Positions 48,927 to 58,381 of a stretch of 64,000 bases of DNA are shown one piece after another. The stretch comes from DASRAP01 sp964503275 (GTDB taxonomy: Bacteria; Gemmatimonadota; Gemmatimonadetes; Gemmatimonadales; Gemmatimonadaceae). A program made the position numbers and the translations under genes. A model generated the notes under the pieces. The model saw only the letters and a list, made by a program, of their open reading frames with translations. It was not told the DNA's origin and did no database searches. Location of the stretch: NCBI GenBank assembly GCA_964503275.1, contig CAZCZO010000011.1, positions 1-64,000 of the forward strand. The letters are read 5' to 3'. The first letter of the stretch is position 1. Each line of letters starts with the position of its first letter.

Positions 48927-49796
48927 TCACCCGGCATCGGTATACGGTGGCGCGTCAGCCATCGCATTGCGTCCCCCGTTCTTGGCCACGTACAAGGCCC
49001 GGTCCGCGTGATCCACGAGGACCTCCCACGACCGCATCGCCTTCTCGTAGTGCGCGATGCCCGCGCTGGCCGTCTGCTGACCGGTCGGGAGCGCCCGGTT
49101 CGCCAGCGCATCCAGGACGCGCTGGGTGTAGATGCGAGCGCCCACCGGGTCGCTGTCGCGCAGGATCGAGATGAACTCCTCACCCCCGAACCGTCCGGAC
49201 AGGTTCTCCTTGCGCGTACTCTGCCGGAGCACCTCGGCGAACTCGCGAAGCACCAGATCGCCCTTGACGTGACCGAAGCGATCGTTGACGGACTTGAAGT
49301 GATCGAGATCGAACATGACGACCGTGAGGCCGCGCCCTCGTCGTGCCGCGGCGAACTCGCGCTCGAGGACCCCCTCGACGTGGCGACGATTGGGCAGCCC
49401 GGTCAGCTTGTCGACCATGGCCAGATCCTCCGCCGCCTGCCGCTCCCGGCGTAAGAGCTCGGAGAGCGCCGAGATGCCGATCGCGATCGCGAGGTAGGTG
49501 ACCACGATCGCGGCGAGCAAGGTCCAGTTCGGCTCCGCGATGTCGAAGAGCACGATGCTCAGCTGCGTCGCCGTGATCACCGCCATCCCCCCCGACAGCG
49601 CGACCGCCACCCCGCGCAGGCCGCGGTAATACGACAGCAGGAACGCGGGGATGAGGGCGGTCAACCAGATGAGCATCCCCGCATCGGTACTCGTCCAGTC
49701 CGGGAACAGCGCCACCGCGACCACCGGCACGACCAGCGCGCCGATCGACAGCGCGAGAGCTCGGGGGGGCACGGGGGGACGTGACGACGGGTCCAT
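48927..49796 (-). CDS. Membrane diguanylate cyclase (GGDEF)
   Basis: 289 residues: four short membrane helices in the first 125 residues (ALSIGALVVPVVAVALF, GMLIWLTALIPAFLLSYY, VALSGGMAVITATQLSIVLF, WTLLAAIVVTYLAIAIGISAL), a linker helix, then a GGDEF domain with DKLTGLPNRRHVEGVL, VVMFDLDHFKSVNDRFGHVKGDLVL and the active motif RFGGEEF. It should synthesise c-di-GMP. No RxxD inhibitory site is seen at its usual place five residues before the motif. The start could be elsewhere upstream; ATG 49796 gives a complete first helix. Confidence 0.9.
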   Translation of the reverse strand: MDPSSRPPVPPRALALSIGALVVPVVAVALFPDWTSTDAGMLIWLTALIPAFLLSYYRGLRGVAVALSGGMAVITATQLSIVLFDIAEPNWTLLAAIVVTYLAIAIGISALSELLRRERQAAEDLAMVDKLTGLPNRRHVEGVLEREFAAARRGRGLTVVMFDLDHFKSVNDRFGHVKGDLVLREFAEVLRQSTRKENLSGRFGGEEFISILRDSDPVGARIYTQRVLDALANRALPTGQQTASAGIAHYEKAMRSWEVLVDHADRALYVAKNGGRNAMADAPPYTDAG

Positions 49797-49918
49797 AGCG
49801 GGGGCGCGGGTCGTGGAGCACCTGCTGGTTGGGAGGGAGAATAGCGCCAAGTCCGGTCCGGCGCACGGGGGGTCGTTGCACCGCGACCCCGCCGTTGGCC
49901 CGTCGCCGGCCCGCCGCG

Positions 49919-49924
49919 CACATT
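49919..49924 (+). promoter_or_regulatory. -10-like CACATT before the acyltransferase gene
   Basis: CACATT ends 7 bases before the GTG at 49932; the string CACATTTCG is shared with the E1 gene upstream region. It supports the GTG 49932 start. Confidence 0.35.
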
Positions 49925-49931
49925 TCGCGAC

Positions 49932-51122
49932 GTGCCACACGCGCCCCCCGTCTCCGACCCCACCGCCTCGAGCGTCGTTGCGCCGATGGCGGCCGGTGAT
50001 GCTCGTCACACCACACGCCTGGCGGGACTCGATGTGCTTCGGCTGGTCGCGGTCCTGCTCGTGCTCGGTCGCCACCTCAAGGCGCCCCCGGATACGTGGT
50101 CGATCGCGCAGATGCTGCCGTTCACCCTGTGGACGCAGGGCGGGTGGGTGGGGGTCGACCTGTTCTTCGTACTCAGCGGCTTCCTCGTCTCAGGACTGCT
50201 CTTCTCGGAGTTCGCGTCGCGGCAGCGTCTGGGCATCGCGCGCTTCTATATCCGGCGCGGCTGGAAGATCTACCCGCCGTTGTTCACGCTGATCGTCGTG
50301 ACCATCGCGGTCCACCTCGCGACCGGTCGACCGCTGCCGACAGCGCGTCTGGTGTCGGAACTCTTCTTCCTGCAGAGCTACCTCCCCGGCCTCTGGAATC
50401 ACACCTGGTCACTCGCGGTCGAGGAGCACTTCTATCTGCTGCTCCCCCTGACGCTGTCGCTGTGCCTGCGATCCGGGCCCGCGCGGTCCCTGCGGCCCGT
50501 GGTCACCGTGGCCATACTGGTCATCGTGGCGGCCCTCGCGATGCGCGTCGCGCAGGTCGCGGCCGAGCCGCGCCGTTACAGCCACCTCACGCATCACTTC
50601 GCCACCCATCTGCGCGTGGATTCGCTGTACGTCGGGGTCCTGCTGTCCTACGCCTTCCACTTCCATCGCGACCGTCTGCTCGCGATCGCGCGCCGACGAC
50701 GGGCGTTCCTGGCCAGCTGTGGGGCCGCGCTGCTCGCCCCCGCGTTCCTGTTCCGGCTCGAGTCCACGCCGCTGCTGTACACCTGGGGGTTCAGCGTGCT
50801 GGCCCTCGGCTCCGCCATGCTGCTGCTGGCCGCGCTCGTGACGCCCGTGGCCCCGCGCGGTCTCGCCGCGAGACTCGCGCGACTGGGGGCGCACTCGTAT
50901 TCCATCTACCTCTGGCACATGCCCGTCCTGCTGTGGTTCCTGCCGCTGCTGGAGCGCGGGACCGGTCCGCTGCCATTCGTGGGCTACGCGGCGCTCTACG
51001 TGGGCGGGTCACTCGCCATCGGCGTCCTCCTCTCGAAGGCCATCGAGCGACCCGCGCTCCGGCTCCGCGATCGCTGGTTCCCTTCGCACAGCCCGGGCGC
51101 GTTCGGTCAGGTGCCGTCGTGA
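49932..51122 (+). CDS. Acyltransferase family 3 membrane protein
   Basis: 396-residue O-acyltransferase with about ten helices. Motifs: RLAGLDVLRLVAVLLVLGRHL (catalytic His), GWVGVDLFFVLSGFLVSGLLFSEF, FYIRRGWKIYPPLF, NHTWSLAVEEHFYLLLPL and the final SYSIYLWHMPVLLWF. Such enzymes acylate exopolysaccharide, lipid A or peptidoglycan sugars. GTG 49932 is used; ATG 49986 is a possible later start just before the first motif. The 3' end overlaps the convergent kinase by 16 bases. Confidence 0.9.
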   Translation: MPHAPPVSDPTASSVVAPMAAGDARHTTRLAGLDVLRLVAVLLVLGRHLKAPPDTWSIAQMLPFTLWTQGGWVGVDLFFVLSGFLVSGLLFSEFASRQRLGIARFYIRRGWKIYPPLFTLIVVTIAVHLATGRPLPTARLVSELFFLQSYLPGLWNHTWSLAVEEHFYLLLPLTLSLCLRSGPARSLRPVVTVAILVIVAALAMRVAQVAAEPRRYSHLTHHFATHLRVDSLYVGVLLSYAFHFHRDRLLAIARRRRAFLASCGAALLAPAFLFRLESTPLLYTWGFSVLALGSAMLLLAALVTPVAPRGLAARLARLGAHSYSIYLWHMPVLLWFLPLLERGTGPLPFVGYAALYVGGSLAIGVLLSKAIERPALRLRDRWFPSHSPGAFGQVPS

Positions 51123-53131
51123 TCGCGCGGCGGCGGCGATGCTCCGCGGCCCGACGCAGCCCCGAGCAGCCGCCCGACGGCGGCCGTGAGTGCGGCCGTG
51201 GTGAACGGTTTCTGCACGAACTCGATCACCCCGCCCTGCACGTCGTCCGAGGCAATGGCGTCCTCGGTGTACCCGCTGCAGATCACGACGGGGAGTGTAG
51301 GATCGATCCGCCGCAGCTGCTGGAGCGCCGCGCGACCTGAGAGCACCGGCATGGTGAGGTCCAACACCACCAACCGGAACGGCGGCGACGCCACACGCAC
51401 CGCCTCGACGGCGGCCTCACCATCGGCGGCTTCGACGACCGAGAATCCCATACGGCGGAGCATGCGCGCGGTCACCGTGCGCACGATCGCCTCGTCGTCC
51501 GCGACCAACACCGTGCCCGAGTGCTCGATGCTGCCGACGGGCGCGCTCCCGGCGCTGCTCCCCACGGATTGCACGCTCGCGGGAAAGACCAGTCGGAACG
51601 TCGTGCCGTGGCCAAGCCGACTCTCGACGAGCAGGGCGCCCCGATGTGCGCGCACGATCCCGAGCGTGGCCGCGAGTCCCAGCCCGCGACCCGTGAACTT
51701 GGTCGTGAAGAAGGGATCGAAGATCCGACGCCGCGTCTCCTCTGACATACCCGCACCCGTGTCGGCGACCTCGATGAACACATGCTCCCCCGGGCCCAGC
51801 TCACGGCCACCCACGGCCCGGCGCCGGAAGTCGTCGGAGGGGACGCAGCGCCCGGTCCGGAGCCGGATGACCCCCGCCGCATCGCCCAGGGCATCCGATG
51901 CATTCGTGATCAGATTCATCACGACCTGCCGGAGCTGTGAGGCGTCGGCCTCGATCGCCGGCAGGTCGTCCGGCAACAGCGCTTCCACGGTCGCCCCTTT
52001 GCTGATCACCGCCCGCAGCAGCACCTGCATCTCTTCGACGATCGCCGAGACGTCCGTCGGGCCGGTCACGAAACGCCCCTTGCCGGCGTAGTCGAGGAGT
52101 TGCTGGGTCAGTTCCGCGGCCCGCAGGCCCGCGACCCGCAGCTCGGCGATCAAGGGCCGCAGCGGGGAGTCGGCCGCCAGCGTGTCCTCGATATGACTCG
52201 CGTTGCCGAGCACCCCGACGAGCAGATTGTTGAAGTCATGCGCAATGCCGCCCGCGAGCACTCCGAGGCTCTCGAGCTTCTGCGCTTCCTGCAACTGCTG
52301 CTCCAGGCGCTTCCGCTCCCGCTCGGCCGCCCGTCGGGACGTCACATCGACGCCCATCCCCACGATGCGCCCGTCTGCGAGCTTCGCGTTGCTCCACGAC
52401 ATCTCGACATCGCGCCCGTCGCGCGTCCGCACCGTCCAGTCGCGCCACACCGGCGACCCGTCGCCGACACTGCGGAGCACCGCCTCCCGCACCGCGGGGT
52501 CCGGATAGAACTTCGCGAAATCATCGGCGTCCCCGAGCTCGGCCATCGTCCAGCCCAGGATGCGCTCCCAGGCCCGGTTCACATAGCTGATCCGCCCATC
52601 CACGCCCACGATGTCGATCGCGATCGGGATGGTCGCAAGGATCGTCTCGAGCAAGGTGGTCTGTTCGGCCAGCCGCGCCGCCTGCAGCTTCGCGTCGTGG
52701 ATGTCCGTGTGCGTGCCCACCACGCGCAGGATCGACCCATCGGCACCGCGCGCGACGATCTTCGCGCGATTCAGGATCCAGCGCCAACTCCCGTCGTGGT
52801 GACGCATCCGCATCTCGAACTGCACCTGCGGGAGCCGACCCGCGGCATGCGCCTCGAGTTGCGCATACGCGATGGGGACATCGTCGGGGTGCGCCAACCG
52901 CTCCCAGGTGCGGATGTGCGGCTCGAGCTCCGCGGGGTCGTAGCCGAGCATCGCCGCCCAGCGCGCATTGAAGACGACCGCGCCCGACACGAAGTCCCAG
53001 TCCCAGACGCCGTCGGCCGTGGCGTCAAGCGCGAACGACAGCCGCTCCTCGCTGGCCTTGAGGGCGGCCAGGAGCGCCGCGGGGGCCACGGCCTCGCCGT
53101 CGGGTGCTGCGCGACCATCTGGGGGCGTCAT
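51107..53131 (-). CDS. Soluble hybrid histidine kinase (two PAS, HisKA, HATPase, receiver)
   Basis: 674 residues without membrane helices. PAS 1 (about 25-150) has WDWDFVSGAVVFNARWAAMLGYDPAEL, MRHHDGSWRWILNRAKIVARGADGSILRVVGTHTDI. PAS 2 (about 155-280) has IDIVGVDGRISYVNRAWERILGWTMAEL. The phosphoacceptor His is in GVLAGGIAHDFNNLLVGVLG. HATPase: MNLITNASDALG, DTGAGMS, FTGRGLGLAATLGI. Receiver (about 540-660): VLVADDEAIVRTV, VVLDLTMPVLSG with the phospho-Asp, FVQKPFT. The same domain logic is found in the kinase at 44571. No partner regulator is adjacent. Confidence 0.9.
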   Translation of the reverse strand: MTPPDGRAAPDGEAVAPAALLAALKASEERLSFALDATADGVWDWDFVSGAVVFNARWAAMLGYDPAELEPHIRTWERLAHPDDVPIAYAQLEAHAAGRLPQVQFEMRMRHHDGSWRWILNRAKIVARGADGSILRVVGTHTDIHDAKLQAARLAEQTTLLETILATIPIAIDIVGVDGRISYVNRAWERILGWTMAELGDADDFAKFYPDPAVREAVLRSVGDGSPVWRDWTVRTRDGRDVEMSWSNAKLADGRIVGMGVDVTSRRAAERERKRLEQQLQEAQKLESLGVLAGGIAHDFNNLLVGVLGNASHIEDTLAADSPLRPLIAELRVAGLRAAELTQQLLDYAGKGRFVTGPTDVSAIVEEMQVLLRAVISKGATVEALLPDDLPAIEADASQLRQVVMNLITNASDALGDAAGVIRLRTGRCVPSDDFRRRAVGGRELGPGEHVFIEVADTGAGMSEETRRRIFDPFFTTKFTGRGLGLAATLGIVRAHRGALLVESRLGHGTTFRLVFPASVQSVGSSAGSAPVGSIEHSGTVLVADDEAIVRTVTARMLRRMGFSVVEAADGEAAVEAVRVASPPFRLVVLDLTMPVLSGRAALQQLRRIDPTLPVVICSGYTEDAIASDDVQGGVIEFVQKPFTTAALTAAVGRLLGAASGRGASPPPRDHDGT

Positions 53132-53266
53132 AGGCCAGCTCCGGCGGCCAAGGGTGCGTGATATGTAACGCCAACCCGTGTACCGAGCGAGGGGGCGCGC
53201 GTTTGACCGCGACCGGTACCGCCGGCATCTTCCGCGAGACCACCCCCTACCCCAAGGAGTCTCGAC

Positions 53267-53560
53267 ATGCACATGGTGATCCGTGAATACTCGGGCGCCG
53301 GCGCCAGCGCCCTGTTCGACCGGCTCGCGACCCGCACCGCGGAGGTCGAGGCGCTGATGCGCTCGATCCCCGGCGTGGTGAGCTACACCATCGCCCGCAC
53401 CGCCGCTGGTGGCATCGCCGTCACCATCTGTCAGGACCAGCAGGGCATCGACGACAGCACCCGGCTGGCGCGCGAATGGGTCGCGCAGCACGCCGCGGAC
53501 ATCGCCGTGACGCCGCCCACGGTCACGGCCGCCGCCGCGCTACTGCACGTGTCGGCCTAA
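53267..53560 (+). CDS. Small conserved hypothetical protein (dimeric alpha-beta barrel-like)
   Basis: 97 residues: MHMVIREYSGAGASALFDRLATRTAEVEALMRSIPGVVSYTIARTAAGGIAVTICQDQQGIDDSTRLAREWVAQH. It resembles short conserved proteins of the antibiotic-monooxygenase-like (ABM) fold, with no assigned activity. It has the best ribosome binding site in the window, AAGGAG about 9 bases before ATG 53267. A CATCTT hexamer about 35 bases upstream could be its -10 element. Its stop overlaps the convergent thrC stop by 4 bases. Confidence 0.7.
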   Translation: MHMVIREYSGAGASALFDRLATRTAEVEALMRSIPGVVSYTIARTAAGGIAVTICQDQQGIDDSTRLAREWVAQHAADIAVTPPTVTAAAALLHVSA

Positions 53561-54855
53561 CCCAGCACGCGGGCGAGCGCGTCGATCGTCGCGTCGATCT
53601 CGATCGGCGGGTTCGCCCGTGCGGGTGCCGGGTGCGTCTCCACGTGGTAGCGCACGACGAGGCCGGGGTCCTTCAACATGTGCCCGGTCAGCACGGCCAC
53701 GACGCGCTCCCCCTCGGCGATCACGCCGGACTCGACCAGGGCGCGCACCCCCGCCACACTGGCCGCGCTGGCGGGTTCGCAGCCCACTCCCGCCGCGTCG
53801 ATCACCGCCTTGGCCTCGAGGATCTCCTCATCCGTGACGGCGAGGGCGATCCCATCGGTCTCGCGCAGCGTCCGCACGGCACGATCCCAACTCGCCGGAT
53901 CGCCGATGCGGATCGCCGTGGCCACCGTCTCGGCGCGCAGACGATGCCGCGTGACGAAGCCCTCGGCGAAGCCCCGCGCGAAGGGCGCCGCCCCGGCCGC
54001 TTGGACCGCGACCACGCGGGGCACCCGCGCGATCAACCCCAGCGCATGGGCCTCGCGCAGGGCTTTGCCGTACGCTGAGGTATTCCCGAGATTGCCGGCG
54101 GGCAACACGATCCACTCCGGGGCATCCCAGCCCAGCTGGGCGATGAGTTCGAGCACGGTGGTCTTCTGACCCTCGACGCGCCAGGGGTTCAGCGAATTGC
54201 AGAGGTACACGCCCAGCTCGTCACTGGCCTCGCGCACGAGGCGGAGGCAATCGTCGAAGTCGCCCTGCACCACCAGGGTCCGCGCACCATAGCCGATCGA
54301 CTGCGCCATCTTGCCCGCCGCGACCTGCCCGGCGGGGACGAGCACGAGCGCCGTGAGGCCAGCCTGCGCCGCGTAGGCCGCGAGAGACGCCGACGTGTTG
54401 CCCGTGGACGCGCAGGCCACGGCCCGCGCGCCGGTCCGCTTGGCCTGCGTCACCGCCACGGTCATACCGCGATCCTTGAACGAGCCCGTCGGATTGTGTC
54501 CTTCGTGCTTCACGCGGAGCGCGCGACAGCCCGTGTACTCGTCGAGTGCCGCCCGCATCAACAGCGGCGTGTTCCCCTCGGGGTGCGACACCACCGCCTC
54601 GCCGGCGCTCGGCATGACGAGGTCGGCGAAGCGCCACACCCCCGAGGCCATCGCGCGCGGACGCTGACAACAGGCCTCGCCATACGCGGCGCGCAGCGCC
54701 TCCGGCGAGGCGAGCGGACGCGGATGCAGGATCTCCAGCAGGCCACCGCAGCTGGGGCAGGCCGTGCGGGCATCACGTTCGTCGAGCGTCCCGCCGCACG
54801 CGGTGCACTGCTGCACGGAAACGGGCAGCGGACTGAACACGGGGATGGTCGTCAC
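53557..54855 (-). CDS. thrC: Threonine synthase
   Basis: 432-residue PLP enzyme converting O-phosphohomoserine to threonine. An N-terminal zinc ribbon (QQCTACGGTLDERDARTACPSCGG) precedes the fold-type II domain. The PLP Lys is in NPTGSFKDRGMTVAVTQAK; CASTGNTSASLAAYAAQAGL, LPAGNLGNTSAYGKALREA and GCEPASAASVAGVRALVESGVI complete the signature. GTG start at 54855 overlaps the thrB stop (GTGA). Last gene of thrABC. Confidence 0.94.
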   Translation of the reverse strand: MTTIPVFSPLPVSVQQCTACGGTLDERDARTACPSCGGLLEILHPRPLASPEALRAAYGEACCQRPRAMASGVWRFADLVMPSAGEAVVSHPEGNTPLLMRAALDEYTGCRALRVKHEGHNPTGSFKDRGMTVAVTQAKRTGARAVACASTGNTSASLAAYAAQAGLTALVLVPAGQVAAGKMAQSIGYGARTLVVQGDFDDCLRLVREASDELGVYLCNSLNPWRVEGQKTTVLELIAQLGWDAPEWIVLPAGNLGNTSAYGKALREAHALGLIARVPRVVAVQAAGAAPFARGFAEGFVTRHRLRAETVATAIRIGDPASWDRAVRTLRETDGIALAVTDEEILEAKAVIDAAGVGCEPASAASVAGVRALVESGVIAEGERVVAVLTGHMLKDPGLVVRYHVETHPAPARANPPIEIDATIDALARVLG

Positions 54856-55805
54856 GGGATCGGCTCCACGGTCGCTCCGTTGGTATCGATCGACGCCACG
54901 CGGCCCGTGGCCGGCACGCCGATCCGTTCGTAGGCATTGACCATCGCCGCGCAGACCGCCGCGGCGGTCGCCTCGCCATCGCAGAGGGCGAACGCGGTCG
55001 GTCCCGATCCGGCGATCGACGCGCCGAGTGCCCCATAGGCGAGCGCGGCCCGCTTGGCATCCACGAAGCCCGGCAACAGTGGCGCCCGGGCCGGCTCGGC
55101 GAGGTGGTCGTGTAGACCGCGGCCGACCAGCGTGAGATCGCCGAGGCTGAGTCCCGCGACGAGTGCCGCGAGCTGTGCGAGTTGGGCGACGACGGTCGCG
55201 CGGGGGATCGACGCGGCCAGCACGGCGCGCGCATCGGCGGTGCGGAGTCGCTGCGCCGGCAACACCAGCACCACACGCAGCGAGGGCGGCACCGGCAGGG
55301 CGATCACATCGAGCGGGTCGGTCTCACGCACGAGCACGATGCCGCCCAGCACGGCCGGCGCGATGTTGTCGAAATGGCGACCGGCCACATGGGCCTCCCC
55401 CTCGACCGCAGCGAGCATCTCCGCGCGGGCCTCGCGCGGCAGCCCGAGCGCCGCACGCGCGGCCACCGCACCCGCGACCGACGACGCCGCACTTCCGCCT
55501 TGTCCGGCACTCAGTGGAAGTCCTTTGCGCACCACCAACGCGAGGGTCGCCGGCGCAGGGATGCCCATGGCAGCAGCACGCGCGAGCGCTGCGCGCGCGG
55601 CGACGACCGAGGCATGCCCGTCGGGATCCTGCGCCAGCTCTGGCGCCCCCGGCTCGTCGAGCCGCACCTGCCCCGCGGGACCATCGACCCAACGGGCTTC
55701 GACCGCGTCACCAGCGCCCGTCACCGCAGCGCCGAGCACATCGAAGCCCGGCCCGACGTTGCCGATCGAGCCCGGCGCACGCGCGATGACGTCGTGCATC
55801 GACAT
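54852..55805 (-). CDS. thrB: Homoserine kinase (GHMP family)
   Basis: 317 residues. ARAPGSIGNVGPGFDVLGAAV opens the GHMP fold; the ATP-binding motif is GLPLSAGQGGSAASSVAGAVAA, and AYGALGASIAGSGPTAFALCDG is the C-terminal motif. It phosphorylates homoserine for ThrC. ATG 55805 shares one base with the thrA stop (TGATG); a GTG one codon earlier is possible. Confidence 0.93.
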   Translation of the reverse strand: MSMHDVIARAPGSIGNVGPGFDVLGAAVTGAGDAVEARWVDGPAGQVRLDEPGAPELAQDPDGHASVVAARAALARAAAMGIPAPATLALVVRKGLPLSAGQGGSAASSVAGAVAARAALGLPREARAEMLAAVEGEAHVAGRHFDNIAPAVLGGIVLVRETDPLDVIALPVPPSLRVVLVLPAQRLRTADARAVLAASIPRATVVAQLAQLAALVAGLSLGDLTLVGRGLHDHLAEPARAPLLPGFVDAKRAALAYGALGASIAGSGPTAFALCDGEATAAAVCAAMVNAYERIGVPATGRVASIDTNGATVEPIP

Positions 55806-58351
55806 CACACCGAGGTCGCGAGGGCCAACACGTCGTTCAACACGCCGGCCGCCGTCACGGCGGGGCCCGCGCCGGGGCCCGTGATGACCAAGGGATTCGT
55901 GCGATACCGCTGCGTCGTGAACACCACCTGATTGTCGGTGCCATCGAGCGACGCGAGCGGCGAACTGCGCGGCACCACCTCGAGTCCCACGCGCACCTGC
56001 CGCGCCGTGACCGACGCAACGTACCGCAGCACGCCGCCGCGCGCGGTGGCGTCCTCCACCCGCGCCGTCCACAGGTCGTCGAGGGACTCGAGCTGTGCGA
56101 GGAACGCCTCGCGATCGACACTGCGCAACGCAGGCGGTACCAGCGATTCGACCGCGATGTCCTCCAGCTCGCCACGGAAGCCCAGCAGGCGCGCCAGGAT
56201 CAAGGCTTTGCGGGCGACGTCCACACCGCCGAGATCATCGCGCGGGTCGGGCTCCGTGTAGCCCAGCTGCATGGCACGCCGCAGGGCCACGGAGAACGCG
56301 CGCCCCTTGCTCACCTCGGTGAGCAGGTAGCCCAGCGTGCCCGAGGTGCAGCCCTCGATGCGCAGGACCCGGTCGCCCGAATCGACCAACTTGCGGAAGG
56401 TATCGATCACCGGCAGTCCGGCCCCCACGGTCGTCTCATGCCGCACCCGGCGACCGGCCGCCTGCGCGCGGTCCTGCAGCGCGCGGAAGCTCGCGATCGG
56501 CCCCGTGAGCGGCCGCTTGTTCGCGAGCACCACATCCATCCCACCCTCCAGCGCCTCGATGAGCAGGGCGGCCGTGTCGTCCGCGGTCACATCGACGAGG
56601 ATCGGCCGCGAGAGCGCGTGCCGCGCGATGTGCCGCAGGGCCTCGCGCGCGTCCGCTGGGGCCACGTGCTCCCCACCCAGCGGCGTGCCCGCCGCCTTGC
56701 GTTCGGCGAGCGCCGTGAGCGTGCGCGCCGCGATGCCGCGTGCGTCGAACACATGGCCACTGCGGTCGATCACGCCGACCACGCGCACCCCGGTGCCCGC
56801 CACGCGCGCCCGCGTGAGCATGCCGGCGAGCGACCGCCCGATCTGTCCGAAGCCCAGCAGCACGACATCGACGCGCTCCGCGGGGGCCACATGTCCACCG
56901 CCGATCCGGTGCAACTGGAAGGCCGCATGGATGCGACGGGTCGCCGCCGCCACATCGGCCGCGTCGAGCACCACCGAGATGTTCAGTTCCGAGGCGCCCT
57001 GCGCCACGGCGATCACGTTGAGTCCGCCGTCGGCCAACGCCGCGAAGGTGCGACTCGCGATGCCGGGCGTGCCCCGCATCCCGTGCCCCACGACGGCCAA
57101 GGTCGCCACCGCACGCCGCACACTCACGCCGTCGATCTCCCGGCGCTGCCGCTCGACCGTGAACGCCTCCAGCACCGCGTGGCGCGCCCGCTCGGCCGCC
57201 GCGTCAGGGACCGTGAAGCAGATGGAGTGCTCCGACGAGGACTGCGAGATGAGCGACACCGACACCCCAGCCTGGTGCAGCGCCGCGAAGGTCCGCGCCG
57301 CGATGCCCGGCACGCCAAGCATCCCGCTGCCTTCGACCGTGAGCAGCGCCTGCGCACCGAAGGCGGAGATCGCCTGCACCGGGTGCCGCCGCGACGCCGG
57401 CCGCGCGACGATCTCCGTGCCGGGGGCCGACGGGTCCGCGATGGGGCGCACACGCACCGTGATGCGGCGGTGCGCCACGGGGATCAGCGCCCGCGGGTGC
57501 AGCACCTTCGCCCCGTAATACGCCAGCTCGACCGCCACACGCGGATGCAGGTGCGGGATGACGCGCGCGTCCGCGACCACGCGCGGATCCGCCGTCAGGA
57601 AACCGGGCACATCCTTCCACAGGGAGACCGTGCTGGCACCGAGACCGCGCGCCAACAGCGTGGCGGTGAGGTCGGACCCACCGCGGCCCAACGTGACCAC
57701 CGCGCCGTCGGCCCCGCGCCCGATGAAGCCGGGGACCACCGGGAGCACACCACGGCGCAGCAGGGGTCGCAGGACGCGCCGCGCCGCGAGATCGGTCGCC
57801 GCCAGGTCCGGGCTCGCGCCGTCGTGGACCCCATCGGTCTGGATCACCTCGGTCGCATCGACATACTCCACCGCCTCGCCTCGCGCGTGCAGCGCGGCCA
57901 CCAAGAGCTGCGCGCTCAAGCGCTCCCCGCGCGCGACGATGTAGTCCTGCGTGCGCGGGGTGAGTTCGCGCAGGGCAGCCAGCCCGTCGATCAAGCGCTG
58001 CAGCTCAACGAAGCGCTCCGTGATGGCCGCGCGCAGGGCGCTGCGGGCAGGCCCGGGCCGTGTCACGCCGTTGGCGGTGTCGAGATGTCGCGTGCGCAAC
58101 GCGGCACTGGCCGCCGTGGCCGTCGCGAGATCGCCGGCCGCCGCTGCGCGTGCGATGCCGAGCAGCGCGTCGGTGACCCCACCCATGGCCGACACCACCG
58201 CGACGGCCGGCCTGGGCTGCGCCACGAGCACGGCGGCCGCATGGCTGATCGCGGCCGCGTCGGCGAGGGACGCGCCACCGAACTTGTGCACTTCAACGCG
58301 GGTCGCACGCGGAGGACGTGCGGCGGACACGGCGCGGCGGGCGGCAGACAT
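55805..58351 (-). CDS. thrA: Bifunctional aspartate kinase / homoserine dehydrogenase I
   Basis: 848 residues. The aspartate kinase domain starts with VEVHKFGGASLADAAAI, with GRGGSDLTATLLARGLGA and WKDVPGFLTADPRVV. Two ACT domains span about residues 325-470 (LTVEGSGMLGVPGIAARTFAALHQAGVSVSLISQ and VVGHGMRGTPGIASRTFAALADGGLNVIAVAQ), expected to sense threonine. The homoserine dehydrogenase part has VDVVLLGFGQIGRSLAGML, VDVTADDTAALLIEALEGGMDVVLANKRPL and YTEPDPRDDLGGVDVARKALILARLLG. TACCTT lies 7 bases before ATG 58351. The 30-base gap to DUF3095 leaves no room for an attenuator leader. Confidence 0.94.
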   Translation of the reverse strand: MSAARRAVSAARPPRATRVEVHKFGGASLADAAAISHAAAVLVAQPRPAVAVVSAMGGVTDALLGIARAAAAGDLATATAASAALRTRHLDTANGVTRPGPARSALRAAITERFVELQRLIDGLAALRELTPRTQDYIVARGERLSAQLLVAALHARGEAVEYVDATEVIQTDGVHDGASPDLAATDLAARRVLRPLLRRGVLPVVPGFIGRGADGAVVTLGRGGSDLTATLLARGLGASTVSLWKDVPGFLTADPRVVADARVIPHLHPRVAVELAYYGAKVLHPRALIPVAHRRITVRVRPIADPSAPGTEIVARPASRRHPVQAISAFGAQALLTVEGSGMLGVPGIAARTFAALHQAGVSVSLISQSSSEHSICFTVPDAAAERARHAVLEAFTVERQRREIDGVSVRRAVATLAVVGHGMRGTPGIASRTFAALADGGLNVIAVAQGASELNISVVLDAADVAAATRRIHAAFQLHRIGGGHVAPAERVDVVLLGFGQIGRSLAGMLTRARVAGTGVRVVGVIDRSGHVFDARGIAARTLTALAERKAAGTPLGGEHVAPADAREALRHIARHALSRPILVDVTADDTAALLIEALEGGMDVVLANKRPLTGPIASFRALQDRAQAAGRRVRHETTVGAGLPVIDTFRKLVDSGDRVLRIEGCTSGTLGYLLTEVSKGRAFSVALRRAMQLGYTEPDPRDDLGGVDVARKALILARLLGFRGELEDIAVESLVPPALRSVDREAFLAQLESLDDLWTARVEDATARGGVLRYVASVTARQVRVGLEVVPRSSPLASLDGTDNQVVFTTQRYRTNPLVITGPGAGPAVTAAGVLNDVLALATSV

Positions 58352-58358
58352 GAGGGGA

Positions 58359-58364
58359 AAGGTA
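58359..58364 (-). promoter_or_regulatory. -10-like TACCTT of thrABC
   Basis: TACCTT (minus strand) ends 7 bases before thrA ATG 58351. It allows the thr genes their own leaderless transcript inside the longer leftward gene run. Confidence 0.4.
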
Positions 58365-58381
58365 GCGAGCGGGACGCCGCG

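Noticed and set aside
58352..58381. Threonine attenuator leader before thrA
   Set aside because: Only 30 bases separate thrA from DUF3095; no leader peptide or hairpin fits there.
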